A stretch of DNA of 64,000 bases, from positions 42,932 through 106,931 of the forward strand of contig JAPLQY010000060.1 of NCBI GenBank assembly GCA_026399475.1. The letters are read 5' to 3'. The DNA comes from Rhodocyclales bacterium (GTDB taxonomy: Bacteria > Pseudomonadota > Gammaproteobacteria > Burkholderiales > Rhodocyclaceae). The notes under the pieces were generated by a model, which was not told where the DNA came from, did no database searches, and was given only the letters and a program-made list of their open reading frames with translations. Both the position numbers and the translations under genes were made by a program. Of the stretch, positions 34,118-45,139 are shown in pieces. Numbering within the stretch: the first letter of the stretch is position 1; every line of letters begins with the position of its first letter.

Positions 34118-34762
34118 ATGAAGAGACTCGCTGCCCTGCTGTTTGCCACACTCATGTCATCGCTCACCCTGTCCGGCGTCAGCCTTGCGGCGGATGTGCA
34201 AGCCGGTCGTGAATTCAAGCCGATCAATCCGCCGCTGGCCAGTCCCAAGGACAAAATCGAGGTGATCGAGTTCTTCTCCTACGGCTGCCCGCATTGCAGC
34301 GACTTCCATCCCCTGATCAGCCAGTGGGCGGCCAAGCTGCCCAAGGATGTGAGCTTCCGCCGCGTCCCGGTCAGCTTCAATCGTCCCGAGTGGGCTCGCC
34401 TTTCACGTCTGTTCTATGCCCTGGAAGCCACCGGCGACCTGGCGAAACTCGATACTGCGGTTTTTCTCGCGATCCATGAGCAGCGTGTCGCCTTCAAGAC
34501 CGACGAATCCGTGGTCTCATGGGTAGCCAGCAAGGGAGTCGATGGCAAGAAGTTCGGTGATGCGATGGTCTCGTTTTCCATGCAAAGCAAGGTGCAGCGC
34601 GGCGACCAGGAGGCCACTGCGGCCCGCATTGGCGGGGTGCCTGCGGTGTCGGTCGATGGCAAATACCTGATCAACAACGAGGCCGCCAGCAACTACGAAG
34701 AACTGTTGAAGTTTGCCGACGCCGTCATCGTCAAGGCCCGTCAGGAACACAAGGGCAAATAA
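34118..34762 (+). CDS. dsbA: Thiol:disulfide interchange protein DsbA
   Basis: Signal peptide; CPHC active site in FFSYGCPHCSDFHPLI; cis-Pro region GGVPAVSVDGKYLI. Confidence 0.95.
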   Translation: MKRLAALLFATLMSSLTLSGVSLAADVQAGREFKPINPPLASPKDKIEVIEFFSYGCPHCSDFHPLISQWAAKLPKDVSFRRVPVSFNRPEWARLSRLFYALEATGDLAKLDTAVFLAIHEQRVAFKTDESVVSWVASKGVDGKKFGDAMVSFSMQSKVQRGDQEATAARIGGVPAVSVDGKYLINNEAASNYEELLKFADAVIVKARQEHKGK

Positions 34763-34765
34763 GCC

Positions 34766-35266
34766 GTGCCCTTGATGCGCTGGCTCTTCACCCCGCGCGG
34801 CCTGTTCAGCGCGACTGGGTTTGCCGCGCTCGGCCTCGTCGCGGGCGGCCTGATTCTGGCTAACACCATGAACCTCGCCGCCTGCCCGCTGTGCATTCTG
34901 CAGAGGATGTTGTACCTGCTGCTGGCGCTCGAGGCAGGTGTAGCGTGGGCGCTGGCCGGGGCCGCGTCGCAGCGACGTGCAGCGGCGTTCGTCATGGCGG
35001 CTACTGCGCTGACCGGCGCCGGCATTGCGGCGTATCAGACCTGGCTGCAGCGCTTCGCCAAGGGAGTCAGTTGTACGGCCGATCAGCCCTGGTGGGAAGG
35101 CTTTGTGAATTGGGCCGGCAGCCAGTGGCCGCTGATGTTCGAAGCCAGCGGCTTGTGCTCCGAGGCCGGCTGGAAGTTTCTCGGCCTGTCGATCGCCGAA
35201 TGGTCGCTGATCGCTTTTACGTCGATGACGATTGCCATGCTGGTGGCGCTGCTGCGGAAAAACTAG
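34766..35266 (+). CDS. dsbB: Disulfide bond formation protein B
   Basis: Four TM; CPLC (LAACPLCILQRM) and periplasmic Cys pair; follows dsbA. Confidence 0.93.
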   Translation: MPLMRWLFTPRGLFSATGFAALGLVAGGLILANTMNLAACPLCILQRMLYLLLALEAGVAWALAGAASQRRAAAFVMAATALTGAGIAAYQTWLQRFAKGVSCTADQPWWEGFVNWAGSQWPLMFEASGLCSEAGWKFLGLSIAEWSLIAFTSMTIAMLVALLRKN

Positions 35267-35286
35267 CCCCGGCGACTTGGCCCGAC

Positions 35287-36222
35287 CTAGGTTTTCTGCC
35301 CGATCATCCGGCGGTAAAACGCCAGCGATTCGCCGACAATCCCGCGCCTGAAGGCCAGCACGCAGATCACGAAAATCGCGCCCATGATCACCGTGACCAG
35401 CGAGCCCACCTTGTCGGCGAGTTCGTTCTGCAAAGTGACGATCACGGTCGCCCCCACCAGCGGCCCGAACACCGTACCCATGCCGCCCAGCAGGGTCATC
35501 AGCACCACCTCGCCCGAGGTATGCCAGTGGGCGTCGGTCAGGGTGGCGAACTTGAATACCAGCGTCTTGGTCGCACCGGCCAGGCCGGCCAGCCCGGCCG
35601 AGAGCACGAAGGCCAGCAGCTTGTATTTCGCCACGTCGTAACCCAGGGAAATCGTTCTCGCCTCATTTTCCCGAATCGCCTTGAGAATCTGTCCGAAGGG
35701 CGAATGAATGGTGCGCTGTATCAGCCAGAACGAGCCGGCAAAGATCGCCACCACCAGGTAATAGAGGTTCATGTCATCGGCCAGTTCGAGGCCGAACAGG
35801 GTGCCGCGCGGCACACCCTGCAAGCCATCTTCGCCGCCGGTGAAGGGCGCCTGGAGAAAGAAGAAGAACACCATCTGCGCCAGTGCCAGCGTCACCATCG
35901 CAAAGTAGATGCCCTGACGACGAATGGCAAGGCTGCCGATCACCCAGCCCAGCAAGGCTGCGGCACCGGTGCCGACCAGCAAACCGGCCAGCGTGGGCAG
36001 TTCCCATACCTTGAGGGCATGTCCGGTGACATAGGCCGCGGTGCCGAGAAACACGGCGTGACCGAAAGACAGCAGGCCCGTATAGCCCAGCAGCAGATTG
36101 AAGGCACAGGCGAACAGCGCAAAGCACAGCACCTTCATCACCAGTATCGGATAGATGAAGGTCGGTGCCAGCAGCAGCAGGGCGAGACCGAAGAGATAGG
36201 CGATGGTGATGCGCCTGCTCAT
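35287..36222 (-). CDS. livM: Branched-chain amino acid ABC transporter permease (LivM type)
   Basis: LivM-type permease sequence (LLGYTGLLSFGHAVFLGTAAY) adjacent to a LivH-type gene. Confidence 0.92.
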   Translation of the reverse strand: MSRRITIAYLFGLALLLLAPTFIYPILVMKVLCFALFACAFNLLLGYTGLLSFGHAVFLGTAAYVTGHALKVWELPTLAGLLVGTGAAALLGWVIGSLAIRRQGIYFAMVTLALAQMVFFFFLQAPFTGGEDGLQGVPRGTLFGLELADDMNLYYLVVAIFAGSFWLIQRTIHSPFGQILKAIRENEARTISLGYDVAKYKLLAFVLSAGLAGLAGATKTLVFKFATLTDAHWHTSGEVVLMTLLGGMGTVFGPLVGATVIVTLQNELADKVGSLVTVIMGAIFVICVLAFRRGIVGESLAFYRRMIGQKT

Positions 36223-37106
36223 TTCTCTCTCCCGAACAGGCCCGCCGGACGGAACATGAGTACTACCGCCATGATCATGAAGACCACGGTGGCGCTCGCC
36301 TCGGGCCAGAATACCTTGGTCATGCCCTCGATGATGCCGAGGCCGAGGCCGGTCAGGACCGAGCCGAGAATCGAGCCCATGCCGCCAATCACCACGACGG
36401 CAAACACCACGATGATCAGGTTGGAGCCCATCAGCGGGCCGATCTGGGTCGCCGGCGCGGCCAGCACCCCGGCGAATCCCGCCAGGCCGACGCCGAAACC
36501 ATAGGTCAACATCACCATCAGCGGCACGTTGATGCCGAAAGCCTGCGTCAGTTGCGGGTTTTCGGTCGCCGCGCGCAGATAGGCGCCGAGCCGGGTCTTC
36601 TCAATTACGTACCAGGTGACGAGGCAGACCGACAGCGAAGCAACGATGATCCAGGCGCGATACTTGGGCAGGAACATGAAGCCGAGATTGAAGGCGCCCG
36701 AGAGTTCCTCGGGAATCGAATACGGCTGACCGGCAACGCCGTACAGATCGCGGAACAGGCCTTCGATCATCAAGGCCAGGCCGAAGGTCAGCAGCAGGCC
36801 GTAGAGGTGGTCCAGCTTGTAGAGCCACTGCAGCATCAGTCGCTCGATGACAATGCCGATCAGGCCGACGCCGATGGGCGCCAGCAGCAGCATCCACCAG
36901 TAGCCGAGGCCGAGATACTCCATGCCCATCCAGGTCAGCATGGCACCGGCCATGTACAAGGCGCCGTGGGTGAAGTTGATGATGTTCAGCATGCCGAAGA
37001 TCACGGCGAGACCGAGGCTCAGAACGGCATAGAACGAGCCATTCACCAGGCCCAGCATCAGCTGGCCAAACAGGGCCTGGATCGGTACGCCGAAAATCTC
37101 CGTCAT
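36219..37106 (-). CDS. livH: Branched-chain amino acid ABC transporter permease (LivH type)
   Basis: VNGSFYAVLSLGLAVIFGMLNIINFTHGALYMAGAML; overlaps livM (ATGA). Confidence 0.93.
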   Translation of the reverse strand: MTEIFGVPIQALFGQLMLGLVNGSFYAVLSLGLAVIFGMLNIINFTHGALYMAGAMLTWMGMEYLGLGYWWMLLLAPIGVGLIGIVIERLMLQWLYKLDHLYGLLLTFGLALMIEGLFRDLYGVAGQPYSIPEELSGAFNLGFMFLPKYRAWIIVASLSVCLVTWYVIEKTRLGAYLRAATENPQLTQAFGINVPLMVMLTYGFGVGLAGFAGVLAAPATQIGPLMGSNLIIVVFAVVVIGGMGSILGSVLTGLGLGIIEGMTKVFWPEASATVVFMIMAVVLMFRPAGLFGREK

Positions 37107-37137
37107 GCGAACATCACTCCTGCACCGTCTGGGCCGC

Positions 37138-38370
37138 CTACTTCTTGGCGACGGCGGCGCAACGCGACGCCGACATCGGTTGGAAAGCCTGATCGCCGGG
37201 AATCACCTGCTTGATGTTGTAGTAGTCCCACGGCTCCTTCGACTCGCCGGGCTTCTTGACCTCGACCAGGTACATGTCATGCACCATGCGGCCGTCCTCG
37301 CGAATCTTGCCGCCCTTGGCGAAGGGATCGTTGATCGGCGTCTCCTTCATCTTCTTCATCACCGTTGCCGTATCGTCGGTCCCGGTCGCCTGCACGGCCT
37401 TCAGGTAGTGCAGGACCGCCGAATAGGTGCCGGCCGGCAGCATGTTGGGCATCTTCTTGTGCCGGCTGAAGAAACGGCGGCTGAATTCGCGCGTCTCGTT
37501 GTTGAGGTTCCAGTAGAAGCCCTCGGTAAACATCATGCCTTGCGTCGTCTGCAGGCCCAGGGCATGGATATCGACAATGGTGGTCAGCAGGCCGACCACA
37601 GTTTGCGTCTTGGTGATGCCGAACTCGTTGGCCGCCTTGATCGAGTTGATCGTATCGCCACCCGCATTCGCCAGACCAACCACCTTGGCCTTGGATGCCT
37701 GCGCCTGCAAGAGGAACGAAGAAAAGTCGGAAGCATTCAGCGGGTGCCGCACCGAACCCAGGACCTTGCCTCCGGCTGCCTTTACCGCATCCGTGGTGTC
37801 CTTCTCCAGCGAATGGCCGAAGGCGTAGTCGGCGGTGAGGATGAACCAGGTATCCTTGCCCTGCTTGGTTACCGCCTTGCCCGGACCGTTGGCCAGCGCG
37901 TAGGTGTCATAGACGTAATGGACCACATTGCCTGGCGCGCAATCCTCGTTGGTCAGGCGCGTCGAAGCCGCACCGGTGTTCATCATGATCTTGTTCTTTT
38001 CGGTCGTGACCTTGGCCACCGCCAGCGCCACCCCGGAATTCAGTACGTCGGTGACCATGTCCACGCCTTGCGTGTCGTACCATTCGCGGACCTTGTTGGA
38101 CCCGACGTCGGCCTTGTTCTGGTGATCGGCCGAAACCAGTTCAATCTTGAATTTCGGCTTGAACTGCGCCTTGAAATCCTCGATGGCCATCTCGGCCGCA
38201 ACCACCGAGCCCTTGCCACCCAGGTCGGAATACACCCCGGACATGTCGGTCAGCACGGCGATCTTGACCACGTCGCCGGAAATCTTTCCGGCAGCTTGAG
38301 CCAGCGCGGATCCCGCCACAGGCAACAGCATTGCAGAAAGGGCCAGGGCCAGCAGTTTGCGTTTCATCAT
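37138..38370 (-). CDS. Branched-chain amino acid-type ABC transporter substrate-binding protein
   Basis: Signal peptide MMKRKLLALALSAMLLPVAGSALAQ; Peripla_BP_6-like (VKIAVLTDMSGVYSDLGGKGSVVAAEMAIEDF). Confidence 0.92.
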   Translation of the reverse strand: MMKRKLLALALSAMLLPVAGSALAQAAGKISGDVVKIAVLTDMSGVYSDLGGKGSVVAAEMAIEDFKAQFKPKFKIELVSADHQNKADVGSNKVREWYDTQGVDMVTDVLNSGVALAVAKVTTEKNKIMMNTGAASTRLTNEDCAPGNVVHYVYDTYALANGPGKAVTKQGKDTWFILTADYAFGHSLEKDTTDAVKAAGGKVLGSVRHPLNASDFSSFLLQAQASKAKVVGLANAGGDTINSIKAANEFGITKTQTVVGLLTTIVDIHALGLQTTQGMMFTEGFYWNLNNETREFSRRFFSRHKKMPNMLPAGTYSAVLHYLKAVQATGTDDTATVMKKMKETPINDPFAKGGKIREDGRMVHDMYLVEVKKPGESKEPWDYYNIKQVIPGDQAFQPMSASRCAAVAKK

Positions 38371-38410
38371 GGTGTCTCCTCCTTGGTAAAAATTGACGGC
38401 GTCCGAATGC

Positions 38411-39118
38411 TCAAACGCCAAGGTACTCCTGCAGCAAATGCTGCTTTTCCTCGATTTCATTTTGCGCTATCTCTGCCATGACCTGTCCGTGTTCGACGAT
38501 GAACATGCGATCGGCGAGCGGCGCGGCGAAGCGGAAGTTCTGCTCCACCAGAATGATCGTGTAGTCGCGCTCCTTGAGCATCCTGATGACTTCACCCAGC
38601 TTTTGCACTATCACCGGCGCGAGACCCTCCGAGACTTCGTCGAGCAGCAGCAGCCTGGCCCCGGTGCGCAGGATACGCGCCATGGCCAGCATTTGCTGCT
38701 CGCCACCTGACAGCCGTGTGCCCTGGCTGTTGCGGCGTTCCTTCAGATTGGGAAACATCTCGTAGAGCTCGTCGAGACTCAGGCCGCCGCTACCCACCTG
38801 GGGCGGCAGCAGCAGGTTCTCCTCGCAACTCAGACTGGCGTATATGCCCCGCTCTTCCGGGCAGTAGCCGACACCCAGTTGGGCAATCCGGTGCGAAGGC
38901 ATCTTGATGACCTCGCGGCCATTGAGCATGATCGAACCGGTACGCCGACCGGTCAGGCCGAGGATCGCGCGCAGCGTGGTGGTGCGCCCCGCACCGTTGC
39001 GGCCCAGCAGTGAGATGCACTCCCCGCGCCGCACGGTGAAATCCATGCCGTGCAGCACATGCGATTCGCCATAGAAGGCATGCAGATCTGAGACGCGTAA
39101 AAATTCGGTGGCGCTCAT
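38411..39118 (-). CDS. livF: LivF-type ABC ATPase with Walker A Lys->Arg
   Basis: LLGRNGAGRTTTLRAI (Arg codon CGC on the minus strand at 38986..38984), LSGGEQQML, LLLLDEVSEGLAP. Confidence 0.92.
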   Translation of the reverse strand: MSATEFLRVSDLHAFYGESHVLHGMDFTVRRGECISLLGRNGAGRTTTLRAILGLTGRRTGSIMLNGREVIKMPSHRIAQLGVGYCPEERGIYASLSCEENLLLPPQVGSGGLSLDELYEMFPNLKERRNSQGTRLSGGEQQMLAMARILRTGARLLLLDEVSEGLAPVIVQKLGEVIRMLKERDYTIILVEQNFRFAAPLADRMFIVEHGQVMAEIAQNEIEEKQHLLQEYLGV

Positions 39119-39133
39119 GAGCCTGCCCCCCAT

Positions 39134-39154
39134 CCCCCGTCCCGAGGACGGGGG
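39134..39154. repeat. GC hairpin/REP-like element between livF and livG
   Basis: CCCCCGTCC-CGA-GGACGGGGG, perfect 9-bp stem in a ~110-bp gap in an otherwise compact operon. Confidence 0.5.
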
Positions 39155-39230
39155 TGACGAGAGTTCGCCGCGTTGCGGTTCCGGGTCGTTGGCTGCGCCT
39201 TCCTTGAGGCGGCTCGGCGGAAGGCACTCA

Positions 39231-40013
39231 TCAATGCCCCGCCGGCGAAGCCAGTTCGCCGACTTCCGTGCCCATGTAGGCCTCGATCACCAACGGGTTG
39301 GCGGCGACCTCGGCATAGGGACCTTCGGCCAGTACCGATCCGCGGGCGAGCACGGTCAGGGTGTCTGAAATCCCGGCCACCACCTTCATGTTGTGTTCCA
39401 CCATGAGGATGGTTCGGTTGGCCGATACTTTCTTGATCAGCTGCATGACCCGATCCACGTCTTCGTGCCCCATGCCCTGGGTGGGTTCATCGAGCAGCAT
39501 GAGTTCGGGGTCAAGGGCCAGCGTCGTGGCAATTTCCAGTGCGCGCTTGCGACCGTAGGGCATTTCCACGGTCACCATGTCAGCGTAGCCTTGCAGGTCG
39601 ACTGACGCCAGCAATTCCATGGCGCGGTCGTTGAGCAAATCGAGGCTGCGGTCGGATTTCCAGAAATGAAAGCTGGTCCCGAGCTTGCGCTGCAGCGCAA
39701 TGCGGACATTTTCCAGCACCGTCAGATGGGGGAATACCGCAGAAATCTGAAAGGAACGAACAATGCCGCGGCGGGCGATTTTCTCCGGGGCTTCGCGGGT
39801 AATGTCGATGCCATTGAAGCGGATCTCGCCCTGCGTAGGCTCGAGAAATTTTGTCAGCAGATTGAAGCAGGTCGTCTTGCCGGCTCCGTTGGGGCCGATC
39901 AGCGCGTGAATGTGGCCGCGCCTGACTTTCAGGTCCACGCCATTGACCGCAATGAAACCACGGAATTCCTTGACGAGACCGGTGGTCTCGAGAATGCAAT
40001 CTTCTGCCATCAA
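39231..40013 (-). CDS. livG: LivG-type ABC ATPase
   Basis: LIGPNGAGKTTCFNLLTKFLEPTQG; divergent signature VEMPYGRKRALEIA; LMLLDEPTQGMGHEDV. Confidence 0.93.
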   Translation of the reverse strand: MMAEDCILETTGLVKEFRGFIAVNGVDLKVRRGHIHALIGPNGAGKTTCFNLLTKFLEPTQGEIRFNGIDITREAPEKIARRGIVRSFQISAVFPHLTVLENVRIALQRKLGTSFHFWKSDRSLDLLNDRAMELLASVDLQGYADMVTVEMPYGRKRALEIATTLALDPELMLLDEPTQGMGHEDVDRVMQLIKKVSANRTILMVEHNMKVVAGISDTLTVLARGSVLAEGPYAEVAANPLVIEAYMGTEVGELASPAGH

Positions 40014-40196
40014 GCTCTTTTCGTCTTATCAGGGCGCCGACGACCAGCGCCTCTGTCTCTGTTGCGGACGATTATGCGGTGGGCCTTGAGTTTGCGCAAG
40101 CAAAGCGAGTGCGCGTCCGCGGCGAGACGCACCCGCACCTGTTTTTTGGTCCGCAGCTTGGGCTAAACTGGAATGCCACCCTCAGGAGGAACTGCC

Positions 40197-40475
40197 ATGA
40201 AGCGACATGCCGCCATAACTCTGCTCGGCGCTGCCACCCTCGCCCTTGCCGCCACGTCAAGCTACGCGGAAGGCCCGGGAGGCGACATGAAAGCCAGGCA
40301 CCAGGAACGCGAAGCCCGGCAGGAGCAGGTCAAAAAGGAAATGCGGCAGGTGGAAGACAGGCAGCGCCAGGAGCAACGCGACCTCGAAGATCGCCATCAC
40401 AAGGAGCGCAAGTCGCTGCATGACAAACACGAGCAGGAACGTGATGCGCTGCGGCAGAAGATGGCACCCAAATAA
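40197..40475 (+). CDS. Small secreted, highly charged coiled-coil-like protein
   Basis: RBS AGGAGGA; signal peptide MKRHAAITLLGAATLALAATSSYA; mature part nearly all E/K/R/Q/H/D (MKARHQEREARQEQVKKEMRQVEDRQRQEQRDLEDRHHKERK...). Confidence 0.72.
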   Translation: MKRHAAITLLGAATLALAATSSYAEGPGGDMKARHQEREARQEQVKKEMRQVEDRQRQEQRDLEDRHHKERKSLHDKHEQERDALRQKMAPK

Positions 40476-40490
40476 GGGGATTTGTGGAGC

Positions 40491-40814
40491 ATGGCCATGA
40501 TGCCGGCACGCGTACTGTCCATCCTCTGCGTCGCTCTTGCGTTCACCGGGGCGCGCACGGTATCCGCTCAACCCGTGATCCCGGGATCGACCGCATTTTG
40601 CCTGTACGAGATACCCGCGGATGAAACCGGCAAGCGGCGCTGGATCAACCTCGGCATCGTGCAATATGTTGAGGTGACGCGTACTGAACTGAAGATCGCT
40701 TACGGCGCCGGGAGCTTCGGCAGCGGCCACGAAGCCAGGTTCGCTGTCACCAGTATGGAAGAAGCCTTGACCGTGCTCGAGAAAATGCGCCGGGTGGCAA
40801 GCGCCTGCCGTTGA
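40491..40814 (+). CDS. Small secreted hypothetical protein
   Basis: Predicted signal peptide (MPARVLSILCVALAFTGARTVSAQ), two Cys in the mature part; starts shortly after the charged-protein gene. Confidence 0.65.
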   Translation: MAMMPARVLSILCVALAFTGARTVSAQPVIPGSTAFCLYEIPADETGKRRWINLGIVQYVEVTRTELKIAYGAGSFGSGHEARFAVTSMEEALTVLEKMRRVASACR

Positions 40815-40827
40815 TGGAACAAGCCGC

Positions 40828-42113
40828 TCAGCTTGCCTGGGTCGCCTCGCGACCGCGTTTTTCGTCAATGCCGATCAGGAGTATCAGGCCGGCGACAAAA
40901 TAAAGCCCGGTCACCGCCAGCGCGAGGCGATGATTGCCGCCGGAAAGCCAGGTCGTGATGCCATACGTCATGGGGCCGGCAATCGCCGCCAGTTTCATGG
41001 CCAGGCCCCAAAGACCGAAAAACTCGGCCCGGCGCTGCCGCGGCGCGAACAATCCCACCAGTGCCCGAGAGGCTGACTGACTGGAACCGAGGCACAGCCC
41101 GGCAATATTCGCCGCCACCCAGAACTGCTCGCGGCTGTCGGAACTCAGGGCGACGGCCGTCATCAGCAGCCAGCCCGCCAGAGTCAGGGCGATGGTGCGC
41201 ACATGGCCCAGCCGATCCTGCAGATAACCGAACGCAAACGCACCGATCGCCGCCGTGCCATTCACCACGAAGAACAGCTTGATGTTGTCTTCGGCCGTGA
41301 AGCCGATCGCCTCCTGCGCGTAGATCGCCGCCAGCGCAATCGCGGCGAAGACCCCGGACTGGTAGAACAGCAGGCAGACCATGAAGCGCGCCATGTCCGG
41401 GAAGCGCCGCACCTCGCCGGCGGTGTGCAGCAGGCGCTGCGCCAGCGCGGCAAACTCGGTGCCGGCTGCAGCCACCGGCGTTGCCTGAATCCGCTCGCCC
41501 AGCAACAGGAAAGTCGGCAGTGCCGCAAGGGCGAAAAAGGCCGCCGTGATCAGCATGGTGGCAGGCACAAAGCTTTCGGCTCCCTCGCCGCGCTCCTTGG
41601 CAGCGACGATCCAGGCCAGGCACAGGCCGAGGCAGGCCATGCCACCCAGATAGCCCCAGCTCCAGCCCCAGCCGGAGACCTTGCCCAGATCCTCCTCGCC
41701 TGCCAGTTCGGGCAAAAAGGCGGCAATGATGTTTTCGCTGCTGCCGAAAAAGAAGCTGCTGACCACCACCAGTGTCATGGCCAGCAGGACATCACCGGGA
41801 CCGACCCAGAACAAGGCGGCGGTGCCCGCCACGCAGCCCGTCGTGGCCACGGCCAGCAACTGCTTCTTCGCCCCGTGGCGGTCGGCGTAGGCTCCTGCAC
41901 TGGTAGCGGTGAGCATGATCGCAAGGCTCGCGATGGCTTGCGTCGTGGTCCAGGCCAGCGTCGCCCAGGACGCGCCGCCGGCGACCACGGCGACGAAATA
42001 GGCGTTGAAGATCGCCGTCACTACCGTCGTCGTGTAAGCCGAGTTGGCAAAGTCATACATGGCCCAGGCCCAGACCTCGCGCACCTTGACGCCATCGGCA
42101 AGGACCTTCCTGG

Positions 42114-42117
<4 letters not shown>
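40828..42117 (-). CDS. MFS transporter, UMF1 (Atg22-like) family
   Basis: EVWAWAMYDFANSAYTTTVVTAIFNAYFV, typical UMF1 start; start codon overlaps the stop of the ACP-ligase-acyltransferase gene (ATGA). Confidence 0.88.
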
Positions 42118-44921
<2,804 letters not shown>

Positions 44922-45139
44922 GGTTTCAATTCCTGGGCATCGGTATTTCGTGATGAATATGCCAATAAGTTGATGCAGCGTGGAAACAAATCCAATCCAT
45001 CAGATGCCTGGCCGAGAAAACCGATCCGCGGCTTCGTGCCCCGTGCGGCCACAGGATTCTTGCACAGCCGCTGGCTGGTTCACATTGCTACGCGGCCACC
45101 CCCATCACACCATATCTTTTCTTCATCGAGTCTTGGCGA

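Noticed and set aside
34891-36504. 537-aa plus-strand ORF running from dsbB across livM
   Set aside because: Overlaps dsbB in another frame and is antisense to livM/livH; His/Gln-rich artefact.
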